Positions 34,412-44,061 of a DNA stretch of 64,000 bases are shown here, piece by piece. The notes under the pieces were generated by a model, which ran no database searches, had not been told where the DNA came from, and worked only from the letters and a program-made list of their open reading frames with translations. Position 1 is the stretch's first letter, and each line of letters starts with the position of its first letter. Source of the DNA: Nocardiopsis composta (lineage in GTDB: Bacteria > Actinomycetota > Actinomycetes > Streptosporangiales > Streptosporangiaceae); contig NZ_JACHDB010000002.1 in the NCBI RefSeq assembly GCF_014200805.1, positions 310,001 to 374,000 on the forward strand. Direction: 5' to 3'. The position numbers were made by a program, and so were the translations under genes.

Positions 34412-36916
34412 ATGGCCGCTTCCCCGACCGTCCCCCGCACCCCGCCCGGAAGGCCGCCCCGGATCGTGGTCATCGGCGCCGGCATCGTCGGATGCGCGCT
34501 GGCCGACGAGCTCACCGCCCGCGGCCACACCGACGTCACCGTCGTCGACCAGGGCGACCTCTACCGCACCGGAGGGTCCACCTCGCACGCGCCCGGCCTG
34601 GTGTTCCAGACCAACCCGGCCAAGGCCATGTCCGACTTCGCCGCCTACACCGCCGCCAAGTACGCCCGGCTCCAGGTGGACGGCCGGCCCTGCTTCTCCG
34701 CGGTGGGCGGCCTGGAGCTCGCCACCGCCCCCGAGCGCCTGGACGAGCTGCACCGGCGGTGCGGCTGGGCGCGCTCCTGGGGGATCCCGGCCCGGGTGAT
34801 CGGGCCGGAGGAGTGCGCCGCCGCCCACCCGCTGGTCCGCGCCGACCGGGTGCTGGGCGGCCTGCACACCCCCACCGACGGGCTGGCCGACGCGCTCGGC
34901 GCCGCCCGCGCGCAGGCCGAGGCGGCCCTCTGGCGCGGCGCCCGGTTCCTGGCCCGGCACGAGGTCACCGGGATCGAGGTGGCGGGCGGGCCGGGGGCGG
35001 CCGGCCGCCGGGTCACCGGGGTCCGCACCGACCAGGGGCGGCTGCCCGCCGACATCGCGGTGCTGTGCGCCGGGATGTGGGGGCCGCGGATCGCCGCGAT
35101 GGCCGGGGAGGCGCTGCCGCTGCTGCCGCTGGCCCACCAGTTCGGCTGGACCGGGCCCACCGCGGCGCTGGCCGGCAACGGACCGGGCGCCGCACCGCAC
35201 CCGATCCTCCGCCACCAGGGGCGCGACCTGTACTACCGGGAGCACGGCGACCGCGTCGGGGTGGGCTACTACGGGCACCGGCCGATGCCGGTCCCCGCCG
35301 ACGAGATCGGCACCCCCGACGGCACGCCCGAGCTGCCCATGCCGTCCATGCGCCCGTTCACCCCGGAGGACTTCGCCCCGGCCTGGAGCGACACCCTCGC
35401 CCTCCTGCCCGACCTGGCCGACACCAAGATCGAGGACGCCTTCAACGGGCTGTTCTCCTTCACCACCGACAACATGCCGCTGCTCGGGGAGTTCGCCGGG
35501 ACGCCCGGGCTGTGGGCGGCCGAGGCGGTGTGGATCACCCACTCGGCGGGCGTGGCGCGCGCCGTCGCCGAGCTGATCACCGAGGGCGCGGCAAGCTTCG
35601 ACCTGCACGCCTGCGACATCAACCGGTTCCAGGAGCACCAGCTCGCCCCGGCGTTCGTGGCCGAGCGCGCCTGCCAGAACTTCGTCGAGGTCTACGACGC
35701 CGTCCACCCGCAGCAGCCGATCGAGCGGCCGCGCCCGGTGCGCGTCGCCCCGTTCCACCGCCGGCAGCAGGAGCTCGGCGCGTTCTTCCTGGAGGCCTCC
35801 GGCTGGGAGCGCCCCTACTACTACGCCGCCAACGAAGGGCTCCCCGAGGCGGAGGGGGCGCCGCGCCCCGGCCCCTGGGCGTCCCGCTACTGGTCGCCGG
35901 CGATCGCCGCGGAGGCGCGCGCCACCCGGGAGCGGGTCGCGCTGTACGACATGTCCTCGCTGATGCGGCTGGAGGTCTCCGGCCCCGGGGCGGGGGAGTT
36001 CCTGGACCGGGTCACCACGGCCCGCGCCGAACGCCCGCCCGGCGCGGTCTCCTACAGCCTGATGCTCGACCACCGAGGCCGGCTGCTCGGCGACATCACC
36101 GTGGCCCGGGTGGCCGAAGAGCTCTTCCAGCTCGGCGTGAACAGCCGCCTGGACCCGGCCCGGCTGGCCGCGCTGGCGCCGCCCGGGGTCGCGGTCCGCG
36201 ACATCACCGGGCAGACCGCCTGCATCGGGGTGTGGGGCCCGCGCGCCCGCGACCTGGTGCAGCCGCTCACCGACCACGACCTCGGCAACGGCGGCCTGGG
36301 CTACTTCCACTGCGCCCGGCTGCACATCGGCGAGGTCCCGGTACTGGCGATGCGCGTCTCCTACGTCGGCGAGCTCGGCTGGGAGCTGTACACCGGCCCC
36401 GAGCTGGGGCTGCGGTTGTGGGACACGCTCTGGGAGGCCGGACGGGGCCTCGGCGTGCTGGCCGCGGGCCGGGGCGCCTTCGACAGCCTCCGGCTGGAGA
36501 AGGGCTACCGCGCCTTCGGCGCCGACATGACCGCCGAGTACGACCCCTACCAGGCCGGCCTCGGCTTCGCGCTGCGGCTGCGCACCAAGGGCGACTTCAT
36601 CGGCCGCGCCGCCGTCGAAGCGCTCGACCCGGACCGCCCGGGGATCCGGCTGACCTGCCTGACCACCGGCGCGCCGGAGAACACCGTGCTGGGCGGCGAA
36701 CCCGTCCACCGGCCCGGCGCCGACACCGCCGCGGGGTACGTCACCAGCGCCGCCTACGGGTACACCGTGGGCACCGGCATCGCCTACGCCTGGCTCCCCG
36801 ACGAGCTGTCCGCCCCGGGGACCCCGGTGGAGATCGGCTACTTCGACCGCCGGGTGCCGGCGATCACGGCCGCGGAGCCGCTGTTCGACCCAGGGATGGA
36901 GCGGGTGAGGGCATGA
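34412..36916 (+). CDS. Dimethylglycine oxidase-like FAD oxidoreductase/GcvT fusion
   Basis: 834 residues, the size of actinomycete dimethylglycine oxidase. N-terminal DAO-type FAD domain ([17 protein letters not shown], then [21 protein letters not shown], where the His fits covalent flavin attachment), then from about residue 480 a GcvT folate domain ([91 protein letters not shown]). The enzyme oxidises an N-methyl group and passes the resulting formaldehyde equivalent to tetrahydrofolate in the second domain. Dimethylglycine or sarcosine is the likely substrate. First gene of the sarcosine-oxidation operon. Confidence 0.88.
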   Translation: MAASPTVPRTPPGRPPRIVVIGAGIVGCALADELTARGHTDVTVVDQGDLYRTGGSTSHAPGLVFQTNPAKAMSDFAAYTAAKYARLQVDGRPCFSAVGGLELATAPERLDELHRRCGWARSWGIPARVIGPEECAAAHPLVRADRVLGGLHTPTDGLADALGAARAQAEAALWRGARFLARHEVTGIEVAGGPGAAGRRVTGVRTDQGRLPADIAVLCAGMWGPRIAAMAGEALPLLPLAHQFGWTGPTAALAGNGPGAAPHPILRHQGRDLYYREHGDRVGVGYYGHRPMPVPADEIGTPDGTPELPMPSMRPFTPEDFAPAWSDTLALLPDLADTKIEDAFNGLFSFTTDNMPLLGEFAGTPGLWAAEAVWITHSAGVARAVAELITEGAASFDLHACDINRFQEHQLAPAFVAERACQNFVEVYDAVHPQQPIERPRPVRVAPFHRRQQELGAFFLEASGWERPYYYAANEGLPEAEGAPRPGPWASRYWSPAIAAEARATRERVALYDMSSLMRLEVSGPGAGEFLDRVTTARAERPPGAVSYSLMLDHRGRLLGDITVARVAEELFQLGVNSRLDPARLAALAPPGVAVRDITGQTACIGVWGPRARDLVQPLTDHDLGNGGLGYFHCARLHIGEVPVLAMRVSYVGELGWELYTGPELGLRLWDTLWEAGRGLGVLAAGRGAFDSLRLEKGYRAFGADMTAEYDPYQAGLGFALRLRTKGDFIGRAAVEALDPDRPGIRLTCLTTGAPENTVLGGEPVHRPGADTAAGYVTSAAYGYTVGTGIAYAWLPDELSAPGTPVEIGYFDRRVPAITAAEPLFDPGMERVRA

Positions 36917-37080
36917 CCGGGCGCCCTGTTCTACGCATCGGCGTCCGGGGACCCCGGGTCCCCCGGACGCGGCCGGCGTCCGCGGGCCGGGCCGCACAGC
37001 CGGAAGACGCCGGCCCGCGGCGCCCGCCGGCCGGCCGTGGCCCGCTCCGCGGCGCAGGGAAGGAGACCGGAACCCGATGA
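36913..37080 (+). CDS. Possible small protein coupled on both sides (doubtful)
   Basis: 55 codons whose ATG overlaps the stop of the upstream gene by 4 bp (ATGA) and whose TGA overlaps the ATG of soxB by 4 bp. The product ([13 protein letters not shown]...) is Arg/Pro/Gly-rich without motifs, and a stable hairpin (36942-36969) lies inside. Double coupling is striking but could be chance in GC-rich sequence; the 160-bp gap may instead just be a spacer with an RNA structure. Confidence 0.25.
   Translation: MTGRPVLRIGVRGPRVPRTRPASAGRAAQPEDAGPRRPPAGRGPLRGAGKETGTR
36942..36969 (+). terminator. Intra-operon hairpin before soxB
   Basis: CGTCCGGGGACCC (36942-36954) pairs with 36956-36969 except for one bulged base, a very stable stem just behind the first gene of the operon. 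No T-run. It may attenuate or stabilise the transcript and shift the ratio of the oxidase-fusion to the Sox subunits. Confidence 0.35.
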
Positions 37081-38291
37081 CGCCCGACTCCGAGGGGACC
37101 GGCCGGCTGTGGCGCTCGCCCGAGCCGCGCGCCGGATACGACGCGGTCGTCGTCGGCTCCGGCGGGCACGGCCTGGCCACCGCCTACTACCTGGCCGCCG
37201 AGCACGGCATGACCGACGTCGCGGTGCTGGAGCGGAGCTGGCTGGCCGGTGGGAACATGGCCCGCAACACCGCGATCATCCGGTCCAACTACCTCTGGCC
37301 GGCCAGCGCCGCGATCTACGAGCACGCGCTGCGCCTGTGGGAGGGGCTGGAGGAGGAGCTCGGCCGCGACCTGCACTTCAGCCAGCGCGGCGTGCTCAAC
37401 CTGGCCCAGTCCACCCACGAGGTGCGCGAATCGGTGCGCCGGGTCGACGCCGACCTGCTCAGCGGGATCGACGCCGAGTGGCTGGAGCCCGAGCAGGTCG
37501 CCGAGCTCGTGCCGATCCTGGACACCGGGCCGCACGTGCGCCACCCGGTGCTGGGCGCCACCTACCAGCCGCGCGCCGGCATCGCCGACCACGACCTGGT
37601 GGCCTGGGCGTTCGCCGCCGAGGCCGACCGGCTCGGCGTCGACCTGATCCAGGACTGCGAGGTCACCGGGTTCCTCCGGGACGGCGACCGGGTCACCGGG
37701 GTGCGCACCACCCGCGGCGACATCGAGGCGCCCCGGGTCGGGCTGTGCGCCGCCGGCCGCACCTCCCGGCTCGCCGCCGAGCTGGGCCTGCGCCTGCCGC
37801 TGCAGAGCCACCCGCTGCAGGCGCTCGTCTCCCAGCTGCTGGAGCCGGTGCTGGACACCGTGGTGATGTCCAGCGCCACGCACGTCTACGTCAGCCAGGC
37901 GCCCAAGGGCGAGCTGGTGCTCGGGGCGGGCATCGACGCCTACAACGGCTACGGGCAGCGGGGCTCGTTCCGCACGGTGGAGGAGCAGGTCGCCGCCGCC
38001 GTCGAGCTGTACCCGGTGTTCGCGCACGCCGACGCGGTCCGCACCTGGGCCGGGATCGTCGACGTCACCCCGGACGCCTCGCCGGTCATCGGCACCACCC
38101 CCGTCGAGGGGGTCTACCTCAACTGCGGCTGGGGCACCGGCGGCTACAAGGCCACCCCCGGGGCCGGGCAGGTGTTCGCCGACACCATCGCCCGCGGCCG
38201 GCCGCACCCGCTGGCCGAACCGTTCGGCCTGGACCGGTTCGTCACCGGCGCCCTGGTGGACGAGCACGGCGCCGCCGCGGTGGCGCACTGA
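37077..38291 (+). CDS. soxB: Sarcosine oxidase beta subunit (SoxB)
   Basis: 404 residues. DAO-type FAD fold: [22 protein letters not shown], the SoxB-specific [39 protein letters not shown], and near the C-terminus [34 protein letters not shown]. SoxB carries the site where sarcosine is oxidised to glycine, with non-covalent FAD and covalent FMN in the heterotetrameric enzyme. A GGAAGGAG-like run precedes the ATG. The next genes encode the D, A and G subunits in canonical B-D-A-G order. Confidence 0.92.
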   Translation: MTPDSEGTGRLWRSPEPRAGYDAVVVGSGGHGLATAYYLAAEHGMTDVAVLERSWLAGGNMARNTAIIRSNYLWPASAAIYEHALRLWEGLEEELGRDLHFSQRGVLNLAQSTHEVRESVRRVDADLLSGIDAEWLEPEQVAELVPILDTGPHVRHPVLGATYQPRAGIADHDLVAWAFAAEADRLGVDLIQDCEVTGFLRDGDRVTGVRTTRGDIEAPRVGLCAAGRTSRLAAELGLRLPLQSHPLQALVSQLLEPVLDTVVMSSATHVYVSQAPKGELVLGAGIDAYNGYGQRGSFRTVEEQVAAAVELYPVFAHADAVRTWAGIVDVTPDASPVIGTTPVEGVYLNCGWGTGGYKATPGAGQVFADTIARGRPHPLAEPFGLDRFVTGALVDEHGAAAVAH

Positions 38292-38341
38292 GCGGGCCGG
38301 GCGGCCCGGAGGAACGGAGAAGAACGGGAGGAGGAACCGCG

Positions 38342-38626
38342 ATGCTGCTCATCCCGTGCCCCTGGTGCGGGCCCCGGGACGAGTGCGAGTTCCGCTACGG
38401 CGGGCAGTCGCACATCGCCCACCCGGCCGCACCCGCGTCGCTCACCGACGCCGAATGGGCCGACTACCTGTTCTTCCGGGACAACCCGGAGGGCCTGTTC
38501 ACCGAGCGCTGGTTCCACAGGGCGGGCTGCCGCCGCTGGTGCGACGTGGTCCGGCACACCGCCGACTACCGGGTGCTCGCCTCCGCCCCCTGCCGGGGCG
38601 GCCCGTCCGCGGAGGGCGAGTGGTGA
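38342..38626 (+). CDS. soxD: Sarcosine oxidase delta subunit (SoxD)
   Basis: 94 residues, normal SoxD length. It begins MLLIPCPWCGPRDECEFRYGGQ and ends in WFHRAGCRRWCDVVRHTADYRV; the cysteine pair near residue 6 and the His/Cys near residue 60-65 form the zinc site of this small structural subunit. GGGAGGAGG precedes the ATG, and the stop overlaps the GTG of soxA by 4 bp. Confidence 0.93.
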   Translation: MLLIPCPWCGPRDECEFRYGGQSHIAHPAAPASLTDAEWADYLFFRDNPEGLFTERWFHRAGCRRWCDVVRHTADYRVLASAPCRGGPSAEGEW

Positions 38627-41600
38627 CCGGGCGGCGGATCACCGGCGAGCCGGACACCGCGGTGCTCTTCGGCGGGCGCGAGCTGCCCGCGGTGCGCGGC
38701 GAGCCGCTCTCCGCGGCGCTGCTCGCCGCCGGGGTGCGCACCGTCGCGGCGGGCATCCGTACCGGTCGGCCGCGCGGCGTGCTCGGCATCGGCACCGCAG
38801 AACCCGGCGCCCAGGTGCGGGTGGAGGCCCCGGAGTTCCGGGCCCTGGCGCCTGCCACCGGAGTGGAGGTCCGGGACGGCCTGGCCGCCGCGCCCGCGGC
38901 GGGGTACGGCTCCCTGCCCGTCGCCCACCACCACCCTCAACCGGGGCCCTCCGGGCCGCAGTCTTCCCTACCCGTCGCCCACCACCACCCTCAACCGGGG
39001 CCCTCCGGGCCGGAGTCTTCTCTGCCCGCCGCCCGCCACCGCCCTCAATCGGGGTCCTCCGGGGCGCCGGGCCCCGGGGCCGGGCCGGTCCCGCCCCGGG
39101 GCGACGCGCGCTGGGCCCACTGCGAGGTGCTGGTGGTCGGCGCCGGACCCGCCGGCCTGGCCGCCGCGGCCGCCGCCGCGCGGGAGGGCGCGCGGGTGAT
39201 CATCGCCGACGAGGCGCCCCGGCCGGGCGGCGACGCGCTCGGCCTGGACCCCGGGACCGACCGGTGGATCGCCGGGACCGCCGGGCGGCTGGCCGGCCAT
39301 CCCGAGGTCCGGCTGCTCACCCGGACCACCGTCACCGGCCACTACGACCACGGCGAGCTGGTCGCGCTGGAGCGGCGGCCGGACGGCTCGCACCTGCTCT
39401 GGCGGATCCGCGCCCGGCGCACCGTGCTGGCGGCCGGCTCCGTCGAGAGGCCGTTCGCCTTCGCCGGCAACGACCTGCCCGGGGTGATGCTCGCCGGTGC
39501 GGCCGCGGCCTATGTGCGCAGGCACGGCGTGCTGCCGGGGGAGCGGATCGCGGTGTCCGGCTGCCACGATGAGGCGCTGCTGGCCGCCGCGGCGCTGCAC
39601 GACGCCGGTGCGGAGATCGCCGCGGTCGCCGACGCCCGGCCGGAGCCAGGCGCCGGCGCGCTGGCCGCGCTGGCCCGCCGCGGGATCGGGGTGCGCACCG
39701 CGACCGCGGCCGCCGGCACGGTCCCCGACGGCCGCGGCGAACTGGCCGCCGCCCTGCTCGCCCCGGTCGCGGCGGACGGCACGGTGACCGGCCCCGCCGA
39801 TCGGGTCGGCTGCGACCTGCTCGCGGTCTCCGGCGGCCACGACCCCGCGGCCGCCCTGGCGGTGCAGGCGGGCGGCCGGCTCCGCTGGTCGGAGCGGCAC
39901 GCCGCGTTCCTCCCCGAAGGGCTCCCGGCGACCGCGGTCTGCGCCGGGGCGCTGGCCGGGGTCCGCTCGGTGCGCGCCGCCGCCGAGCAGGGGGACCGGG
40001 CCGGCCGCGCCGCGGCCGCCGCGGCCCTGGCCGAGGGGGCGGTACCGGCCGCGATATCGGCTCGCGGCGCACCGTCCGCTCCGGCCACCGGCGTCGCTTC
40101 GGACCCCGGCACCGCCTCGGAGGCCGGAGCCGGCTCCGGGGAGCTGCCGCCCGCGGGCCGGCCGGGCGCCGCGGCCGGGCGGCCGGCGCCGCCGACGGCG
40201 CTGTTCGCCGCGGTCCGGCCGGACGCCGACGCCGCCGAGGTCTTCATCGACCTGCAGCGGGACGCGGCGCTGGACGGAGTCCGGGATGCGATCGCCGCCG
40301 GGATGCGATCGATCGAGCACATCAAGCGGTACACCACCGCCGGGACCGGCCCGGACCAGGGGCGGACCTGCGGCACCGTGCTGACCGGGATCGTCGCCGG
40401 GCTGCTCGGGCGGGGGATGGACGAGGTCGGCGGGACCGCGCCGCGCCCGCCCTGCACGCCGGTCCCGTTCTCAGCCCTGGCCGGCCGGGCCCGCGGGGAG
40501 CTGCTGGAACCCCTCCGGCGCACCCCGATGAACGCCTGGCACGAGGAGCACGGGGCGGTCTTCGAGGACGTCGGCCAGTGGCGCCGGGCCCGCTACTACC
40601 CGCGGGACGGCGAGGACATGCGCGCCGCGGTGCTCCGCGAGTGCGCAGCGGCCCGCGGCGCGGTCGGGATGCTGGACGCCTCCACCCTCGGCGCGATCAC
40701 CGTCGCCGGCCGGGACGCCGGCGCTTTCCTCGACCGGATCTACACCGGCACGCTCTCCACCCTGCGCCCGGGCCGCTGCCGGTACGGGGTGATGTGCACG
40801 GCCGACGGCATGGTGCTCGACGACGGCGTCGTCACCCGGATCTCGGAGGACGAGTACCTGGTCAGCACCACCACCGGCAACGCCGAGCGGGTGCTGGAGT
40901 GGTTGGAGGAGTGGGCGCAGACCGAGTGGCCGCGGCTGTGCGTGCAGCTGTTCAACGCCACCGACCACTGGGCGGTGGCCAGCCTGGTCGGGCCGGCCTC
41001 CCGGGACGTCATGCGGGCGCTGGCCCCGGACATGGACGTCTCGGCCGAGGGGTTCCGCTTCATGTCGGCGCGCGAGGGCCGGGTGGCCGGGATTCCGGCG
41101 CGGGTGCTGCGGGTCAGCTTCACCGGCGAGCTGACCTTCGAGGTGAACGTGCCCGCCTGGCACGGGCTCGAACTGTGGGAGGCGGCGATGGAGGCCGGCC
41201 TGCGGTACGGCATCACCCCCTACGGCACCGAGGCGATGCACGTGCTCCGTGCCGAGAAGGGGTTCATCGTGGTGGGGCACGAGACCGACGGCAGCGTGAC
41301 CCCGCTCGACCTGGGCATGGACTGGGCCGTTTCCAAGCGCAAGGAGTTCGTCGGCAAGCGCTCGCTGACCCGGCCGGACACCGCCCGGCCGGACCGGGAG
41401 CAGCTGGTCGGCCTGCTCCCGGAGGATCCCGGGCTGCTGCTCGCCGAGGGAGCGCAGCTGGTCGCGGAGGTCCCGGCGGCCCTCGGAGAGGGGAGGGGCG
41501 GCTCCGGAGCGGGTAGGAGAGGAGCCGGGGAGTCGGCCGCGCCGATCGGCCGGGTGACCTCCGCCTACGACAGCGCGGCGCTGGGCCGGACCTTCGCGCT

Positions 41601-41730
41601 CGGCCTGCTGCGCTCCGGGCGGGAGCGGCACGGCGAGCGGCTGTACGCGGTGCATCTGGGGGAGGCGGTCCCGGTCCGGGTCGCCGATCCGGTCTTCTAC
41701 GACAGGGAAGGGAGCCGGCGCGATGGCTGA
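38623..41730 (+). CDS. soxA: Sarcosine oxidase alpha subunit (SoxA), with repeat-containing N-terminal linker
   Basis: 1035 residues from a GTG in a 4-bp overlap with soxD. Order: short ferredoxin-like N-terminal domain (GEPLSAALLAAGV, GRPRGVLGIGTAEPGAQV), an unusual His/Pro-rich linker of three 18-residue repeats (residues ~97-150), NAD-binding Rossmann domain (HCEVLVVGAGPAGLAAAAAAAREGARVIIADEAP), second nucleotide-binding region, a Pro/Ala-rich spacer, and a C-terminal GcvT folate domain (YRYGVMCTADGMVLDDGVVTRISEDEYLVSTTTGNAERVLEWLEEWAQTEW; with GYGITPYGTEAMHVLRAEKGF-like sequence). It channels formaldehyde from sarcosine to tetrahydrofolate. The linker replaces the usual conserved segment before the Rossmann domain. 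Confidence 0.9.
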   Translation: MTGRRITGEPDTAVLFGGRELPAVRGEPLSAALLAAGVRTVAAGIRTGRPRGVLGIGTAEPGAQVRVEAPEFRALAPATGVEVRDGLAAAPAAGYGSLPVAHHHPQPGPSGPQSSLPVAHHHPQPGPSGPESSLPAARHRPQSGSSGAPGPGAGPVPPRGDARWAHCEVLVVGAGPAGLAAAAAAAREGARVIIADEAPRPGGDALGLDPGTDRWIAGTAGRLAGHPEVRLLTRTTVTGHYDHGELVALERRPDGSHLLWRIRARRTVLAAGSVERPFAFAGNDLPGVMLAGAAAAYVRRHGVLPGERIAVSGCHDEALLAAAALHDAGAEIAAVADARPEPGAGALAALARRGIGVRTATAAAGTVPDGRGELAAALLAPVAADGTVTGPADRVGCDLLAVSGGHDPAAALAVQAGGRLRWSERHAAFLPEGLPATAVCAGALAGVRSVRAAAEQGDRAGRAAAAAALAEGAVPAAISARGAPSAPATGVASDPGTASEAGAGSGELPPAGRPGAAAGRPAPPTALFAAVRPDADAAEVFIDLQRDAALDGVRDAIAAGMRSIEHIKRYTTAGTGPDQGRTCGTVLTGIVAGLLGRGMDEVGGTAPRPPCTPVPFSALAGRARGELLEPLRRTPMNAWHEEHGAVFEDVGQWRRARYYPRDGEDMRAAVLRECAAARGAVGMLDASTLGAITVAGRDAGAFLDRIYTGTLSTLRPGRCRYGVMCTADGMVLDDGVVTRISEDEYLVSTTTGNAERVLEWLEEWAQTEWPRLCVQLFNATDHWAVASLVGPASRDVMRALAPDMDVSAEGFRFMSAREGRVAGIPARVLRVSFTGELTFEVNVPAWHGLELWEAAMEAGLRYGITPYGTEAMHVLRAEKGFIVVGHETDGSVTPLDLGMDWAVSKRKEFVGKRSLTRPDTARPDREQLVGLLPEDPGLLLAEGAQLVAEVPAALGEGRGGSGAGRRGAGESAAPIGRVTSAYDSAALGRTFALGLLRSGRERHGERLYAVHLGEAVPVRVADPVFYDREGSRRDG
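38911..39072 (+). repeat. Three 54-bp tandem repeats inside soxA
   Basis: Units at 38911-38964, 38965-39018 and 39019-39072, in frame. The first two encode SLPVAHHHPQPGPSGPQS and the same with E for Q; they differ at few bases, so the duplication is recent. The third is diverged (SLPAARHRPQSGSSGAPG). The region lies between the N-terminal domain and the Rossmann domain of SoxA. Confidence 0.9.
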
Positions 41731-42403
41731 CCCGGAGGGTTCGACGGACGGCGGCGGGGGCGCACCGGTGCAGGTGCCGGGGCAGCGGCCGGGGCGGCGC
41801 AGCCCCGCGGGCCACCTGGGGCGGCTCATGGCGGAGGCGGGCTCGCCGGAGACCGCGGTGCTGCGCGAGGTCCCGTTCCTGGCGCAGGTGGAGATCCGGG
41901 TCGACGAGGAGGAGGCCGCCGCCGCGTCGCGGATGGCCGAGGGGTTCCTCGGCTGCCCGCTGCCCGCGCCGGGCCGCTCCTCGGGCACCGGCGACCCGTA
42001 CGTGCTGCACTGCGGACCGGGCTGGTACCTGGTGGTGGACGGCGAGGCGACCGGGCCGGGCCTGGCGGCGGGGCTGCGCGCCGCGCTCGGCGGGGAGTAC
42101 GGCGGGCTGTGCGCCGCGGTCGCCGACCTGTCGGCGCAGCGGGCCGTCTTCGAGCTGCGCGGCCCGCAGGCGGCGGAGGTGATCGCCCGGGGCTGCCCGC
42201 TGGACCTGCACCCGGGGGTGTTCGGTCCGGGCGGCTACGCCCAGTCGCTGCTGGGCAAGGCGGCGGTGGGGGTGCACCGGACCGGCCCGGAGGGCGGCGT
42301 CCCGGAGTTCCGGCTGCTGGTGCGGGCGTCCTTCGCCGAGTACCTGGCGCGCTTCCTCGCCGACGCGCTGCACGGCGCGGCCCCGCCGCACCGGGTCGGC
42401 TGA
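41723..42403 (+). CDS. soxG: Sarcosine oxidase gamma subunit (SoxG)
   Basis: 226 residues overlapping the end of soxA by 8 bp. The SoxG pattern is present though weakly conserved: LREVPFLAQVEIRVD, LHCGPGWYLVVDGE, AVADLSAQRAVFELRGPQAAEVIARGCPLDLHPGVFGPGGYAQSLLGKAAVGVHRT and a C-terminal RASFAEYLARFLADAL. It completes the heterotetramer. The first 40 residues are Gly/Pro-rich. Confidence 0.9.
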   Translation: MADPEGSTDGGGGAPVQVPGQRPGRRSPAGHLGRLMAEAGSPETAVLREVPFLAQVEIRVDEEEAAAASRMAEGFLGCPLPAPGRSSGTGDPYVLHCGPGWYLVVDGEATGPGLAAGLRAALGGEYGGLCAAVADLSAQRAVFELRGPQAAEVIARGCPLDLHPGVFGPGGYAQSLLGKAAVGVHRTGPEGGVPEFRLLVRASFAEYLARFLADALHGAAPPHRVG

Positions 42404-42519
42404 GCGGCGCCGGGGCCCGGCGGCTTCCGGGTCTCAGCAGACCCCGCTGAACTGCGACGATGCCAGGGCGGTCGCGCCCCGCCCGGGAAGGCGGAGGATA
42501 CAACGTTATCTTTGTGGGC

Positions 42520-43392
42520 ATGGCTTCCAACGACCACCGCGCAGTAAAGAGTCGGAGCACCACGCCAACGGAACGGACGGAGCGGGGGTCGGGTGGTGAA
42601 GAGGGGCCGGTGAGGTCCGGTTCCGGGAAGGACGGTGCACCCGTGCAGTCGGTCGATCGCGCCATCACCGTGTTGGAGATCCTCGCCCAGCACAAGGAGG
42701 CCGGTGTCACCGAGATCGCCGCGGAACTGGGCGTGCACAAGTCCACTGCATTCCGACTGGTCGGCGCGCTGGAGCGGCGGGGACTGGTGGAGCAGCCGGG
42801 CCTGCGGGGCAAGTACCGCCTGGGCTTCGGGATCATCCGGCTGGCCGGGACCATGGCCGCCGGCCTCGACCTCACCCAGCAGAGCCGCCGGGTCTGCGAG
42901 GACCTCGCCTCCGACCTGGGGGAGACCGTGAACATCGCCATCCCCAGCGGGGACATGGTGGTCAACATCGACCAGGTCCGCGGCTCCTCGGCGGTGGTCA
43001 GCCAGAACTGGATCGGCCGGCAGAACCCGATCCACTCCACCTCCAGCGGCAAGGTGCTCCTCGCCCACATGCGGCCCAACGACCAGAAGCGCATCCTCCG
43101 CGGCAGGCTGGAGGAGGTCACCCCCGCCACCATCACCGACCCCGACGAGCTGCGCGCCGAATTCCAGGAGATCCTGGACCGCGGCTTCGCCACCGCGGTG
43201 GAGGAGCTCGAACCCGGGCTGAACGCGGTCGCCGCGCCGATCCGCGGACTCACCGGCGAGGTCATCGCGGCGATCAGCGCTTCCGGCCCCTCCTACCGGA
43301 TGGAGGAGGAGAAGCTGGACGGCATCGGCGAGGCCGTGGCCGAGGCGGGGATGGAGATCTCCACCCGGATGGGCCATATGGACCAGCGCTGA
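42520..43392 (+). CDS. IclR family transcriptional regulator
   Basis: 290 residues from the ATG at 42520. The winged helix (VQSVDRAITVLEILAQHKEAGVTEIAAELGVHKSTAFRLVGALERRGLVEQ) follows a ~45-residue polar N-terminal extension; the effector domain is standard (NIDQVRGSSAVVSQNWIGRQNPIHSTSSGKVLLAHM, ELEPGLNAVAAPI). Upstream TTATCTTTG and the lack of a Shine-Dalgarno suggest a leaderless mRNA. GATACAACGTTATC at 42497-42510 could be its own operator. It lies directly behind the sarcosine oxidase operon and is the leading candidate for its regulator, though the GTTGCG repeats are not found before its own gene. Confidence 0.88.
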   Translation: MASNDHRAVKSRSTTPTERTERGSGGEEGPVRSGSGKDGAPVQSVDRAITVLEILAQHKEAGVTEIAAELGVHKSTAFRLVGALERRGLVEQPGLRGKYRLGFGIIRLAGTMAAGLDLTQQSRRVCEDLASDLGETVNIAIPSGDMVVNIDQVRGSSAVVSQNWIGRQNPIHSTSSGKVLLAHMRPNDQKRILRGRLEEVTPATITDPDELRAEFQEILDRGFATAVEELEPGLNAVAAPIRGLTGEVIAAISASGPSYRMEEEKLDGIGEAVAEAGMEISTRMGHMDQR

Positions 43393-43460
43393 ACCGCGCC
43401 TGCGCGCCGCCGGCCCCGGCGTGCCGGCCGGTCCCGGGCGGACCGGCCCGCACACCGGGG

Positions 43461-43997
43461 TCAGCGCCGTGCCGTGGGCGCCGCGCCGCCCTGCCCGGCC
43501 AGCGCGGCGCGGACCAGCCCGACCGCCCGCTCGACCAGCTCGTCCACCGGGGCGGACACGTCGAGGACCGCGCCGTCCTCGTCGGCGCCGAGCGGCTCCA
43601 GCGCGGCGCGCTGCGAGGCGAGCAGGCCGGCCGGCATGAAGTGGCCGGTGCGCCGGGCCAGCCGCTCGGCGATCACCTCGTCGGAGCCGTCGGCGTGCAG
43701 GAACCGCACGCCGGGGGCGCCGCCGCGGAGCAGGTCGCGGTAGGAGCGCTTCAGCGCCGAGCAGGCCATCACGCTGTGCTCCCCGGCCCGCTCGCGCTCG
43801 GCGATCCACGCGGCCAGCGAGAGCAGCCAGGGGCGCCGGTCCTCGTCGGTCAGCGGGACGCCGGCCGACATCTTCGCGATGTTGGCCTCCGGATGGAAGG
43901 CGTCGGCCTCGGCGAACGGCAGCCCGAGCCGCTCGGCCACCGGCCGGGCGAGGCTGCTCTTGCCGGAGCCCGAAACGCCCATGAAGACGAAGTGCAT
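43461..43997 (-). CDS. gntK: Gluconokinase
   Basis: 178 residues, GntK size. P-loop GVSGSGKSSLARPVAERLGLPFAEADAFHPEANIAKMSAGVPLTDEDRRPWL, then CSALKRSYRDLLR and FLHADGSDEVIAERLARRTGHFMPAGLLASQRAALEPL, all specific to gluconokinases. It phosphorylates gluconate to 6-phosphogluconate with ATP, feeding the pentose phosphate pathway. GGGAGGGAAA precedes the ATG. The GntR regulator is divergent and the gluconate permease lies 0.9 kb away. Confidence 0.95.
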   Translation of the reverse strand: MHFVFMGVSGSGKSSLARPVAERLGLPFAEADAFHPEANIAKMSAGVPLTDEDRRPWLLSLAAWIAERERAGEHSVMACSALKRSYRDLLRGGAPGVRFLHADGSDEVIAERLARRTGHFMPAGLLASQRAALEPLGADEDGAVLDVSAPVDELVERAVGLVRAALAGQGGAAPTARR

Positions 43998-44061
43998 GTA
44001 CTGTTTCCCTCCCCGTGGCGGGGCGCCGGATCACAACGATCTCCGGCCCCCGCGGAACAAT

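Noticed and set aside
32840-37180. Very long open frame on the minus strand (over 1400 codons) opposite the demethylase and oxidase genes
   Set aside because: Low-complexity Gly/Arg/Val/Pro product, opposite genes with clear motifs; high GC removes stop codons in this frame.
38911-39072. Possible CRISPR-like array
   Set aside because: Units are contiguous 54-bp repeats without spacers and in frame within soxA.
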